Source of the DNA: Diphasiastrum complanatum | Lineage: Eukaryota > Streptophyta > Lycopodiopsida > Lycopodiales > Lycopodiaceae | NCBI GenBank assembly: GCA_029204225.1 | Contig: CM055098.1 | Coordinates: 22,387,367 to 22,451,366 of the forward strand | DNA: 64,000 nt | Reading direction: 5' to 3' | Notes under the pieces: generated by a model | Database searches by the model: none | What the model saw: only the letters and a program-made list of their open reading frames with translations | What the model was told of the DNA's origin: nothing | Translations under genes and position numbers: made by a program | Part shown: positions 32,066-44,130 of the stretch, piece by piece | How the letters are laid out: each line of letters starts with the position of its first letter | Numbering within the stretch: the first letter of the stretch is position 1

Positions 32066-32935
32066 CATGATGGAGAGCTTGTACAAATTGTTCTTAATGG
32101 TCTAGGAGATGACTTTGCAAATTTGGTCCAAAGTTTTGCCATCCAAGACACTTTGCCAACTATAGAAAAACTTCACAGTGTATTAGTGGCTGAAGAGTGT
32201 AGAATGCTCCATGCAAAATCTAGGATGAGTTCCTTGTCTTTGAATGATGGTGATGAGAAAGCCAATTTCTCATTCATGGACAAAAAGAAGACCAATGGAA
32301 AGAAGAAACATCCAAAGGAGGCCAAAGAAGAGCATGATGCATCAAGCTCAAAGGACAAGTCAAAGCAGAAATGCTTCTTTTGTGGAAAGAAGGGGCATTA
32401 TGCATCTGAATGCTACAAGAGGCTAAGAGCACAAGTGGAGGAGGACAAACAAGGAAACCTTGCAAAGGAGGAGGAGGAGGATGAAGTAGATGTATTCTTG
32501 ATGGCATCTACATCCTCACCAACAAGCAATAGCAATTCAAGAGACAATTGGTGGATCGACAGTGGGGCGCTCCCACATGTCTTGTGAAAAGGACTTTTTC
32601 CCAATCTTACACTTGTTCAATGATGCTAAAAAGTTTGTCTGTACTGCAAATGATGAAGAGTGTAGGATAATGGTGTTGGCACCATCTCTTTGTGTCTAGA
32701 ATCCTCAAAATGTATGGATCTAGAAAATGTCCTTTATGTATCATCAATCATCGAGAATATGCTTAGTGTTGGTCTACTCTTAGAAAGTAGTTTGGATGTC
32801 CACTTTAAGCATGGTGTTTGTTTCATTTTGAAGAATGATGTTTGCATTGCAAAGGGATTTAAACATGGAAGATTGTTTAAGTTGGAAGCTAGTGTTGCTT
32901 TTGAAAGAATGAGAAAAGCATGAGAGCTCCAAGGG
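32066..32935 (+). pseudogene. Copia gag-protease fragment
   Basis: Starts mid-gag (DGELVQIVLNGLGDDFANLV), parallel to residues about 145-165 of the intact copia. It has a good zinc knuckle, CFFCGKKGHYASEC, then the protease motif WWIDSGA followed by a frameshift and TGA at 32585. The downstream frame (32690-32923) reads LENVLYVSSIIENMLSVGLL and HGRLFKLEASV, the region between protease and integrase. It is a diverged relative of the composite's family, truncated at both ends. Confidence 0.82.
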
Positions 32936-33228
32936 AGTCCTCAATGACAATGGCCAAGTCATCAAATTGCATGCAAATTGTCCATTCAAGTGTGCATCTT
33001 GCAAGGATGGTGAGCATTGGAGAGTCTACTATCTTTGAATACTTTTTGGATAGTATTAGTAAACATGGAGTGACTTGTTGCTTTTATTTAAGATCTATGA
33101 TGTTTAGTACTTGTATGACAAGACAATGAAAATTGATGCTTTCAAATCTCCATTTGTTGTTGATAAAGCAATTTCATTGGATAACTATTTTTGTAATAGT
33201 TTGAATACTGTCATAAAAGATGAAACAT
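32936..33228 (+). other. Possible continuation of the copia fragment
   Basis: Includes text such as LHANCPFKCASCKDGEHW-like codons near 32968-33020, weakly reminiscent of the pre-integrase zinc region, but too decayed for a firm call. Confidence 0.3.
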
Positions 33229-33650
33229 CATCTTACTTGCCTATGGAACTCGTCAGTTGCTCACCAATCATACTCATCGAAGTTCTCTCCCTGAGTACTA
33301 TTGGCAGAACCCGGTGATTGTAATGGAATTTCTAGCGAAGGTTGTGTCACTTCTATATAACAGGTGGATAAAGCATCAGTAAGGCGCCAGGATCTATCAA
33401 CAGTGAGCTCATGGACTTCAAAGTAACTACAATCTCCACAATGTTGTAGTCTATAAGTAATGATATATCTTACAAGAATAGAAATAATGGCTCATAGTTC
33501 CCCCTTGGATCACTTGACAAACAACGCCAAAAGACGGTATAAATTCAAGGTCCGTCATACAGACTTCTAATCTACTTTAGGTAGCAAATTGTAGTGGTAC
33601 ATGAGAATCTCTCTAGCTGGTATGGTACTGAAACGTCTACGTTTTCATCA
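33229..33650 (-). repeat. Dispersed repeat, right arm of inverted pair with 1-452
   Basis: Reverse complement of 1-452 with scattered substitutions and an approximately 26-nt deletion. Homology ends at ATCTTACTTGCC (33230) on one side and near 33650 on the other. Family unknown. Confidence 0.8.
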
Positions 33651-36600
33651 GGATTCTATCCTCTAGAATAGGATCAAAATTATGACATCTATTGTTCTCC
33701 TCAAATATATGATGGATAAAATGCAAGGCTCGGTGGATTCATTATCTCCTCGAGTCTCGCTGCTCCCAAAACAGATACTATACGCCGACGATACATGATT
33801 TTCAACCCGAACTAACAGGACAATGTTTAAGTGAGATGTATTAATATAAGGAATGTCAGGTCCTAGCGGAAGATTCGGGTGGAACATCTTCCCTAATAAT
33901 AGCTCAGAATTTCGTGATGCATGGAATGTCTCTCCTGTAAAGATACTTTCTCACATCACACCTCACTCTCTAGAAAAGGATAAGAATTCGAATATCTCGA
34001 GAATGATGATATTTTATAATGGGCACAATAAGAGGCTCTGGGCATCTCATGATTTCACCTAGACATATGACTCCTAAGATGGATATAATCCTTTATCGAT
34101 ATAACAATTTTGAACTAATCAGTACCCCGATGTTCAAATACGATGTATCGACATAGAGAGTACCCGGTCCTATGGGAAGATTTAACTGCAACATTGAAAT
34201 GATTTTCTAGAGTACTCTAACATGTACCCAGTGGTTTTCTCAAGTTTCAGCGAGAGTTTGTAAAATTTGTCTTTTCACTCTCTAATCATTTGGTACTCTC
34301 TTCTCTCTACGAAAGATAATAGATTCTTCAATTGATAAGGAAAGGTTTTCAAAGTGCAGTGTCCAATCCCTAAACATCTCGGTTTTTAGATGTTCGATAG
34401 TGAGAGACTAGGAACCGTATATTCCAACGGGATATCCTCGCCACTATGGTCCTAAGTGAATATGCCAGTAGGTGAGTTTGTACCTCTAAATGGTATATTC
34501 CAACCATGTCGAGTATAGACCTATCTCCTTTATTCCAAGGAGAGAGGGTCATATTACCATTTTAACATACTCAAGGGAAATACAAGACTCATCACCAAAC
34601 TCAAACTGTATGCAAGGTGATACCTGAAATTAGTTGACGGTTCCTTCTCCAATCGGCCCATCAAGAAATCTGACACCTGAGAGGGTTCTTTTTTTCGACG
34701 ACTCCATCTTTTGATAGTGATGTGGCTCAAGGTATGATGGTCAAAAATGATTGACAATGGATCTTTTCTTTCAACTCTTTGAAGTGCGATGGAATGCATG
34801 GTCGGACCATAGAAACACTCCCTTCCTTCATCTCTCTGAAGTGCGATGGATGGGCAGAAAAGTGATACTCATTCGTAGAAGAAAAGGTGATTCCAAATGC
34901 TTCGCTGGTAGCGATGGTCAAACATGAATAGACTGACTTCTGAGCAGAGACTTCTTCATGAAAAATGTCTCTCTATCATCGATGGAGCAGCTCCACAATA
35001 CTCAGTGGAAAGATCATTAAACAACATTTGTTTGAGCAGAGGTTCTGTCTATCAAGTGTAAAGATAGCCCTCTGATCTGCAGTCGTCAGACATGAGTAGA
35101 TTGGCTTCTGAGCAGAGACTTCTTCATGAAAAATATCTCTCTGTCAGTGATGGATGGAAGAAACAGACCTCCTCTGTCAACAATGAAAACCAAGATCAGA
35201 ATGCTCAATCATTCTTTCTTAATGATTAATGTCCTTCCTTTGTCAGCAATGAAAAGCAGGATCAGAATGCTCAATCATTCTTTCTCAATGATTAATGTCC
35301 TTCCTCTGTCAGCAATGGAAGGTATAACTCTCTCGCTGTGAGAATTCAGGGAACATTCACAGATGTTCTAAATGTCTGTCCCTCTCTTTGGATACAATGG
35401 TGAAAAAACTTGGACCTCAAATCATTCAATCAGAACTTATTTCACACAGCTCTCTGGCAGCGATTGACCAGAATTGAAATATACCTTTGAGTGTAGGATG
35501 ATCCATTCTCAGAAGTGAAAAGAAAAAACAGCAGAAGTATCTATTGCCCAAAATCTTCTTACAGATGTAGTCAATCTCTTGAATGAGGGTAGAGGTTTCA
35601 GATGAATACTACACTCACCAAATCTTTCACATCAATACTCAACAATACAAATGAAGGTCAACTTAAAAGGCCTTCTCCCTCTCCACATTGATGAAAGTAT
35701 TTTGATTTGAACGATTATGATAGGTAACTGCTTCCTCTCAAAAGTGACTCAATGATAGATGATGGAGACTCCTCATAACTATTCTCATTCTCAAAAGCCT
35801 ACATTCACAATGCTCCTCTCACATTTTTTCTCCTTAAAAATGTATTTTGAGATTTTGTGAATCTCTATACTACCCACTTCACAAAGCTAAAAGGATTCTA
35901 TCCTCTCACACTCCATCAAAGTTGCAATCAAACAAAGAACTCCCTATACTCCCTAGAAAGTATTGATAGAATGACATGATATTTCATTTAGAAGAGTTCT
36001 TCACCCACAATTCAAACTTTCACAACATACTTGATGAGAGAAACACAACCAAACAAGGGCAAGTATCCAAAAGTGTGAACTCTCACTAATAGTTCTTTCA
36101 TAGCAAACAATTCTCATCAAGCTTAGTTCTATACAATGAATCTTTACAATCTGATCTCAAAGTATGGAATGAGGAAGATCTCAACTCTTGAAAATGCTCT
36201 CTCATATCATCACTCTCTCTTGAAGATCTAAGCTATCTCAAAAGCTAGTAATCCCAAAACGTAGTAATCTCTTTAAGTAGTAAAACCTTCTCAATAGGGA
36301 AAATCTCTAAGCTTTTATAGGAGATGGGGAGGGCTTTGCCACCTTGGAATGAACCCAAAGTGGTGGTTATCTCATAATCATACCATATAGACTTTTTGCT
36401 CTCCACCCATCTGCTTTCGTCATTTATCTTTTACTCCCATTTAACTGTGCATGGAGGCCTTGCATCTTTTTGGACCATGTTTAGACTTTGCAATTTTGGA
36501 AGGTGGGGAGTGGTTGACTTGCCCATTTTGCCACTTCCTATTTTCTCTTTGAAAGGTAAGACTCCTTGACCAAAGTCAAGAGTCTTTTAAAGGTAAGACC

Positions 36601-37000
36601 CCTTGACTAAAGTCAAGAGTATTTTCTATTTCTCATTTTATTTTGTCAAGTTGAAATATCCTCTAGTACTTGTGGCGGGTCATACTTTTTTAGGACTGTC
36701 CTTGTCTCTGGAGGGTTGCACCTTGTCTCTCAAGGTCCTGACCTTTGTTTCCAATATCACTTTGAGTGATCTTTGCCTGAACTGTTGTTGCTACTCGTAG
36801 ATCAGTTTTGTTGGTTTATTTGTGATTTGCATAGGAATTTCTGCTAAGGGGCTGATGTCAATTCTCTTCAAACTCTTTGGTCTCAGACTTCTTTTTGGGT
36901 CTCAAGGAAAAGGACGTCCTGCAAAATCTCAGATATCTTTTTATCTTAAAAACCCGAGGTTACATAGATGAAATCAGGCGTACATCAGCCGAAATAAAAC
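33651..37000. other. Long gene-free region with local duplications
   Basis: No ORF with a recognisable motif. 34730-35345 is a diverged repeat field: CTGAGCAGAGACTTCTTCATGAAAAA occurs at 34941 and 35108 and TGAAGTGCGATGGA at 34780 and 34838. A 38-bp duplication (AAAGGTAAGACYCCTTGAC) lies at 36551-36625. It may be LTR or untranslated parts of an old retroelement, but no paired LTR is visible. Confidence 0.5.
35171..35318. repeat. 66-bp tandem repeat, two copies plus a partial
   Basis: Units begin CCTYTGTCARCAATG at 35171, 35237 and 35303 and share the segment ATGCTCAATCATTCTTTCT. About 93% identity by eye. Confidence 0.8.
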
Positions 37001-38096
37001 TTAATAGCCAATTCTAAAGTTAATTTTATTAAAAAACTCAGTAGTTCTTTTTGGGCAAATTGGGACCCCTTCGACATGGGCTATACAGGCCAAAGCTGTG
37101 CTGGTCACACATTGGTTTAATCAACTTTTCCTACAAACCACAAGTTATTTCATAAAACTTTCAAAATTACCTCGATTTTGTGTGTTAAAAAATTGGCGAA
37201 CATCAAGTGCTTTGACTATGTACTTGAGTTTGAGTGGAGTACAGGTAGTAAGCCTAAAATGCATATGATCTCTACAGCCTCACTGGTGCTAGTTACTATC
37301 ATAGAAACGTAACAGTGAAGGTTTAGTTTCAAGAAAGGTGAATCATTATGATTTCCAAAGCATGTATCTCAAGTTCTTCTAGTTTTGCCTTAAATTTCAA
37401 AGAGACTCTTTAGGACAGGGTCAGTCGAAAGGTTTTCAAACATGATCTGCCTTTGAAGGAATATTTTCTTTCAACAATTGGGAGAAACATAGAAGATCAC
37501 TCCACAAAAGTTGCACCCCTGCGTGATGCAATCAAAGCTGCAAATGCACCTTCACACCTACTCCACGGATGTCAGTACGAGCTGAAAAGCTCATTGCTAC
37601 ATTCACTCTTTGAAAGAAATTCATTGCTTGGCATCAATTCAAGGCTCAAATGGGCTATTTCAGGGCCTATAATGGCAGCAAATTCGAGCTTACAGGTATT
37701 CCAAAATGGGTGTTGCAGACATAGAATCTTCTTCTCACAAAAGATGGACGTATCTATCAAAGATGCTATGATCTAACTTCCTTCATGAATCCATGAGATC
37801 TTTAGTGCAACATTCAGCTTAGAGTAGATAGAATCACCCTCTCACAGCAACGATCTTTGGCTGGATTTCACAAGAGGTAGACACTCAATCTCGATCTCTC
37901 TTCCACAAGAATGACCGTGATATTCTCTTTCTTGGCATTAGGGCCCTTTTGGACTCAAAAAGGGCCTCTTCCTTGCCTAAACGTTTTTGCTAATTAGGAT
38001 TAATTAACTCACAAATTGTCCTACATGGTAGATCACCATGGGTTTATTTATCATGAGTTAACTCATCCTTCAATAGCCTTCACTTAGACCCAGCGT
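37001..38096. other. Gene-free stretch
   Basis: A 107-codon ORF at 37453-37776 has no recognisable motif. Nothing else is supported. Confidence 0.45.
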
Positions 38097-38296
38097 AATA
38101 ATATAGCAAGGACAAGTGATTTAAAATCTAAATGAAAAGATGGCCAATATTTTTTGAAGGCCTTAAAAACATCATTTTATAACTTGAATTGAGGAAAAAA
38201 GGGGGCCCAATATTTCAATGGGCTCCCAAATTGAAAAAAATTTAGAAAAGAAAAGTGGCAGGGGGCATGGGGTACACACACACACACACACACACA

Positions 38297-38384
<88 letters not shown>

Positions 38385-38431
38385 CTTCCTCCCTCCCCCC
38401 TGGGCCGCTGGCCCGATTGGAGGTGCAACGG
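38097..38431 (+). mobile_element. Dispersed repeat with CA/CT microsatellite (truncated foldback copy)
   Basis: Same sequence as 63422-63817: AATAATATAGCAAGGACAAG...GGGGGCATGG, then (CA)n and (CT)n, then GGCCCGATTGGAGGTGCAACGG. The microsatellite runs at 38274-38380. The copy at the window end continues into an inverted right arm, while this one stops at 38431 and lacks it. Probably a deleted non-autonomous DNA transposon. Confidence 0.75.
38274..38381. repeat. (CA)13(CT)41 compound microsatellite
   Basis: CA repeats to 38299 followed by CT repeats to about 38381. ORFs of alternating Arg-Glu, Leu-Ser or Thr-His across it are artefacts. Confidence 0.97.
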
Positions 38432-39600
38432 CAGACCCTTAAACTTAGGACATCCCCTTGAAATTTAAAGCAAAGCATTAAAGATACCTGGGCATATTTT
38501 ATTAATAGGATATAACGTTATATGTTTCACCAGTGACACAAATTCAACTAAATTGAGACTATATTCATAGTTTGAGACTTCTTAAACAAAATATTGAATG
38601 TAAATTCATTGTCTCCAAGTATATATTCTTATCATGTGACAACAACATCAGTTTAAATCTTATTAGTTATACATTTGTGATATTCAATAGATGACTTATA
38701 AGATGAGATTTTCATTTTGAAAACATGAACAATCTCAAAATAGTTGAATTTGTATTCAGTACAATGTGACTGAAATTGCCATTTTCATAAAACTAATCAA
38801 AACCTATTGATACTATTGTCTATCAGAGTCAATTTTCAAGTAATGCTAAAAATAGCTTAATGCTATCTAATAGACTTACCCGAGGCTTGCAATATGTTGA
38901 ATGCAATGGGAATGGACCATACATTACATCATGCTTATCCAAAAGATTGCATTTTGTATCATGGCGAGCGACATTTTCCAATAATTCTATGACTACAAAG
39001 AATGTTTCGTTGCAAGTCCCTTGTAGAACTCATAAATGGGCATAATAGTCACCATTCTTTAGATGAGATTATGAGTGTACCCTCATATTCTCCTGCATGA
39101 AAACACATTGTCAAGGACAAAGAGTATCCATGTTTTGCAAGTGAATCTAGAAACAAAAAATTTGGAATTGCAGTAGATGGAGTGAACCCCTTTGGCAAAA
39201 TGTCAAAAAGCATGTGGTCTACTTGGCCAGTGGTGTAATTGGTCAACTAGTACATTCCACCTTGGCTAACCATAAAAAAAGGATATCTTATGTTAGCACT
39301 TCTAATTTTTCGAAAAGACATATGACATCTCACGTCCTATACAAGACAACAAATTTTTATTACGTGCAAATCTAATGTGGACAATGCATGACTATCCAAG
39401 ATTAGCTATCCAAGAATAGGCGATTGTTTAGATGACTAGAAAATGAGGTCAATTGTATTTTCTATATTACTCTTTTATATGTATTCATTATTTATTTTGT
39501 ATTTTTTGTTGAAATTCTAGGATGAATTGCATTTGATTTTTGAGGTTTTACAACTTTTGGATATCACATGTGTCTCATTTGTGAACCAAATATCGATGCT
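38432..39600. other. Gene-free or decayed stretch before the CACTA remnant
   Basis: AT-rich with short ORFs (38860-39045, minus 39049-39246), none with a firm motif. Part may belong to the CACTA element. Confidence 0.4.
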
Positions 39601-39614
39601 CAATACTCATTTCA

Positions 39615-39960
39615 TCTAAGCAAATTTTGTGTATGAAAATCATCACAAATACTTGTGTGAAGATCATCCATTTAGAAATACACATAAGAAGGAGCTTGGA
39701 GGAAACTTGGAAACAAGGATGCCTCCAAAGAGAATGTCCATGGTAGATTGGCATAATCTTAAACTTGAATTTGAGGTCAAGCCAATCAATGGTATAAAAA
39801 GACTATCTATCCTTCATTGTTTATCATATTTGAATAATCTTTTGATCAATCACTTGCTTGATCCTATGCATATATTCAAAAATGTGTGTTATGCTGGGAA
39901 ATAAAGTGGAATGGAAGCTGATGGATCATAAGATGCGAAAGATGATCTGTTTCCTTGGTG
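39615..39960 (+). pseudogene. CACTA (En/Spm) TNP2-type transposase fragment
   Basis: Encodes HHKYLCEDHPFRNTHKKELG followed by RLSILHCLSYLNNLLINHLL and DPMHIFKNVC. This matches the plant TNP2 transposase pattern of an H-R-R-F-L..HPFR.K..F.G segment and a later LPYW..L..RHNLDVMHIEKNVC segment (family knowledge). A TAA follows at 39902, where the active gene would go on. It is a short dead remnant. Confidence 0.72.
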
Positions 39961-40011
39961 CAATGCACTACGCCTATTATATTTGAAACCAGAATTATGT
40001 TGGATTTGATT

Positions 40012-40098
40012 AGTTTCTACTTGATCTACTCGTAAGGATCAAGTAGAAACTAGATCAAGTAGAAACTATTGTTTCTACTTGATCTACTCGTAAGGATC
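40012..40098. repeat. Double palindrome (two perfect 15-bp stems)
   Basis: AGTTTCTACTTGATC (40012-40026) pairs with GATCAAGTAGAAACT (40037-40051). Then AGATCAAGTAGAAAC (40052-40066) pairs with GTTTCTACTTGATCT (40071-40085). The loop ACTCGTAAGGATCAA recurs right after the second stem. Confidence 0.9.
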
Positions 40099-40599
40099 AA
40101 TTCAATTGATTACATATGCATACACGAATTCATTTATGTGTAGAAGCAGAAATAATAGAAAGTCCAGATGAATCAATACGTAAAAAGATGAATTACAAAA
40201 GCATACATTCATTGTTGACGACATTATTCTGAGCACAATAAGACATTAGATTGAATCTAAAAAGTAGCATGTAGAAATTAGCTATGAAAATGGTGAGCAT
40301 GAGACAACAATAGTGATAATTGCATGCCCAAAAGCTAATCAAATATACAATTGCCACGATGACACAAGGATCATACGATGGCTTTAAGCTTGCTATCTCT
40401 TTGTCTAGAACTGAGCAGAGGTGTTGCATCGAAGTACGCTGCATCAAATTATTTGCATCTTTGTTGCATCATCGACATTATTGGCATCATGTCTCTTTTA
40501 TAGACAAAAGCATTATTACAAAAAATGATGAAACGAATGGTTTAGCTCCTAATGCAAGTTGTACACCTTTGTTGTAGTTGTATGTCAACGTCTCTCAAA

Positions 40600-40920
40600 T
40601 TGTCCATAGGATCTTCGCTAGAGACGCCATTTTATGGTGGTTTCTTGTAAGCCGTAAACTATTCCTAATGCCTCGTAAAAGGTCTCCTTACATGCTCCTT
40701 ATGGGTATCACCCATAGTGAATCACAATAGGTTTCCTTACAATCTTCTTATGACAATGATCATAGTACCTCGTAAAAAGTTTTCTTATGGGCTTGTTACG
40801 GGCAATAATCGTAAGGCCTCATAATAGGTTTCTTTATGGGCTTCTTTACGAACCACTTACGAGTTCCTTACGAGATCTTTATGAGTTTCTTATGGGTCCT
40901 TAATGGGCAGTGACTGTTAT
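40600..40920. repeat. Degenerate CTTACGAG/CTTATGGG array, possible CACTA subterminal repeats
   Basis: The region is full of short variants (CTCGTAAAA, CTTATGGG, CTTACGAG, CGTAAGGCCTC) in both orientations. GACGCCATTTTATGG..GGTTTCTTGTAA at 40622-40650 resembles a mutated CACTA terminus (usually ending TTTCTTGTAGTG). It lies 0.7 kb beyond the TNP2 fragment. Confidence 0.4.
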
Positions 40921-41264
40921 GCTAGAGTGGAGTAGTCGACAGCCGACAATCCTTTGATAGTTTGACTATCGAGACTCCCTCGATAGTTTGACTATTGCAT
41001 AGATACATGTTTTCAATTCTACACTCCCCCTTATTGTGGTCCATGAATGTCTTGATTTTCAAATTTGATGCACAAAATTTGTGGTGTGCATTTGTGTTCA
41101 GCTCCTTAAAATCTTCTACTATCATGAATTGTGTTGGAATAGGACTGCCGTTTAGGAAGAATGTAGATCCAGATCCGGATTCACAAATATCAGTGACATC
41201 TCCCTCCTAGCTTGCATATTGATGTCCACTATGAATGTGGAGCTTGTCATTGTAGACTCCTCCA
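40921..41264. other. Gene-free stretch
   Basis: Small ORFs on both strands, none recognisable. It could be the decayed 3' part of the minus-strand copia fragment that follows. Confidence 0.35.
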
Positions 41265-42260
41265 TTATAGCAGTGTTGGTCCCATTGTAGCTCGAATGTA
41301 TCTTGTGATTCTTATGAGAGCCTTCCAATGTGTAATACCCAAATTTCCCATGAATTGGCTTACGGAACCTGGGTGCGTTAGTGAGTGAGCTATATGAGAA
41401 TTCATCAGATTATAAGTAATGAATGTATAATGAATTTTCCTCTTTGGAGTAATAAAAATCAACATACATCTCCGTCTCTTTGATTTTCATTACAAGATAG
41501 TAAAGAGTGATTGGAGAGGTGTACTCTTTGTCCATTGCTTCTCTCCAGAGATCAGAGTTTGCTTGGTTGAGTGCTTCATTGACTATTGTTGGTTCTCATG
41601 TGAGATAGCAAGCAAACTCATGTTGATAGTTTTGGAGGTAGAGTGGGCTAATTGTCCAATCCTTGGTTCTAATGCTATGAAGTAGCAATGTCTTCTTTTG
41701 ATTTGTCTTTCATTAGCTATTCATCTATAGAAATTTTTGAACCTGATGTTGGAATTGTCGTAATGGCAGGAGCAGTTGATGACTTTGAAATTTTGCTCTT
41801 GCCTTTCAGGTCAATGACTTGATCCTCCATAAAATTGACATCTCTTTTGAAGAAAATCTTTGAGGTGTCGGAAATATACGACTTGTAAGTTCTATCAAAA
41901 GAAGCTTCACCTAAAGCTTTGGCATAAGTAGAAGTCTCACCTAGCAATCAAACATGAAAAATAACATCTCCTGCTACATTTATCTATAAGCCAAAGACCA
42001 AACTACAGAGTGACTCTCTAATTTGAAGGACTATGAGGAGGATGGAGTTACAACGTAAATGTGGTAAAAGATGTCCTTTACATCAGAGAGACATTCTACA
42101 GTTTGGGCCTTTGGTTTTATTGTAAATGTGGAAGGAGATGACTTTGTCATGTTTGATAGTTTGGTAAGACTTCTACTTCTGTGAAGTTTTCTATCAACTT
42201 TATATTTACATTTGTGTAGTCTCTCACTTTTGCCACAGTTATTATATTTCTCTCTATTCA
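41265..42260 (-). pseudogene. Decayed minus-strand copia fragment
   Basis: Reading from high to low coordinates: a degenerate knuckle-like YNNCGKSERLHKC (about 42250-42205), then KIFFKRDVNFMEDQVIDL (about 41860), matching the conserved SRDVxFxE block at the integrase/RT linker, then VSQFMGNLGITHWKALIRI (about 41330), matching SQFMxxPxxxHWxAxxRxLRY of late RT. Much sequence between the blocks is deleted. The order confirms the minus orientation. Confidence 0.6.
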
Positions 42261-43041
42261 TAAACTTATCATTGTCTCATGCTTGTCGTGTGCAGGCACC
42301 ACAATCCCCACTTCAAGAACAGGATGCAAGTTGGGTGACGGTGGCCAAGAGTCTAGAAGTGACTCAATTGGATCTACTTAGAATAATTTGGAATCTTTTA
42401 TATATATGTATGCAATTCTCATTTTCATTTATATGGTAGTATTTATTTACAGACTATTGACTTTAACATAAATATATTTTTGAGCTTCGACGGACAACTT
42501 TTTTTTTTGGTATTGATATACTTGAAATTCTTGTTTGTAGTCTTTCATATGTAATTTAATTGCACAAAATCTATCTTTTTTCTTTTTTGATTTGTAATCA
42601 ACTGCAAGAACCAAAATTTTACTCACCTAAGAAGTGGTGAAGAGACTCCTAGGGCTGGATGGAGTCCAATAACAAGGCAAAATGGAACCAGTATATCTAT
42701 TCTACTCTAATTCTTTTACAAATTTATGATACCTCGAATAGACTCTGGAGTAAAAATAAAATAGACCTCCGAATAACCAAAGATATATTTAATGTATACT
42801 TATTCTCACTTGAGAGCCACCTTAATGTGGCTAGGAGGGAGTTTTGCCAAGTAGACTATGTGCCCTTAAGAGATTGTTTCTGGGCCACATAAGCTCCATA
42901 TGTACTAATTGTAAAGGGGGTGATGCCTACAAGAAATAGCCACTCATATGGTAAATTGCATTTGCAACAAAACAAGAAGTAGCCACTTGTATGCTAAGTG
43001 GCATGTGTGATTAGACATATTTTATGGCTATGAAGCAAGTG
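42261..43041. other. Gene-free stretch
   Basis: Short ORFs only (42659-42892). It contains repeated AGTAGCCACT..TATG phrases near 42940-42990. Nothing recognisable. Confidence 0.4.

Positions 43042-43136
<95 letters not shown>
43042..43136. repeat. (CT)n microsatellite
   Basis: About 94 bp of uninterrupted CT. It ends four bases before homology to the 3' LTR of the following copia begins, so it sits at the truncated 5' edge of that LTR. Confidence 0.97.
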
Positions 43137-43138
<2 letters not shown>

Positions 43139-43377
43139 ATTGAATGCACTTTCATTGTTGTTTGATCGCGCTTGTATCCTCACTTTGATCAGAACACAAA
43201 CGCCTACAACTCCTCAGTTTTTGATCAGACGATGCCTGTCTTTGACGCCTGAGGAGCTCGTGACATCATACTGCTCTTCCATTTGTTTCAGAACTATACT
43301 TCAAATTGAATTTGATTTCAGTAGTACCATGCACAAACCATCTCTAATCTCTTCGGAAAGGTGTAGACCTGAAACTA

Positions 43378-44130
43378 GAAGATGGTGATCAAGCAAAGGC
43401 CTAGAAGATCAAAGATCAGAAGGCCTTAGCATATATCACACTCAATCTGGCCGACTCCCAAATATCTCAGGTTACCACGTGCAAAACCTCTAAGGAAGCA
43501 CTAGACTTGTTATCAAGTCTCTATGAGACTCACGACGTAACCACGAGATTACATCTTAAAAGGAAGTTCTTTACTCTTAGCATGTCTGATTCTACTGCCA
43601 TCACTTCTCACATCAACAGCTTCAAGTCCCTGTTATATCAGTTAACAGATGTAGGATGTTCTATTCAAAATGATGATGCCGTTATGACCTTACTTTCTTC
43701 TCTTCCAAAGTCCTATGAGCACTTTGTGGTGATGATCTCCACACAACCGGACCTCACACTTCAAAAGGTGATTGGTCATCTTCTTCAAGATGAAATGTGG
43801 AGAAAGACTAGCAGCCTGTCCATCAAAGACAAATCCATGGCTCTATACACCAAGAAGAAAGATTATTCCAAGGGCAAGAATCAGGTGCAACAGCAACAAC
43901 AGAAGCCTCACACTCAGACTCAGCATGGTGGATCGCAGAAGAAGCTCTTTTGCAGTTATTGCAAAAGAGCTAATCACGACATCAAGGAGTGTCGCATCAG
44001 GATCTACAATGAGGCAAAGAAGCAACAACAACAGCAGCATCCAGACTCCTCCAACGTGGCGAACTTCAAGGAGCAAGACACACATTTGTTAATGACTTAC
44101 AACAATAGCAACGAAGACTATGATAGTTAG
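43378..44130 (+). pseudogene. Copia gag, 5'-truncated
   Basis: Frame readable from about 43420 (KALAYITLNLADSQISQVTT) through HINSFKSLLYQLTDVGCSI and LSSLPKSYEHFVVMIS, typical UBN2-type gag. It ends with a Gln-rich tract and a zinc knuckle CSYCKRANHDIKEC. A TAG at 44128-44130 interrupts the protein just before the protease DSGA motif. The N-terminal gag start is missing. Confidence 0.8.

Noticed and set aside
38177-38461. Proteins of alternating Arg-Glu, Leu-Ser or Thr-His
   Set aside because: They are translations of the CA/CT microsatellite; the same artefact occurs at 63453-63976.
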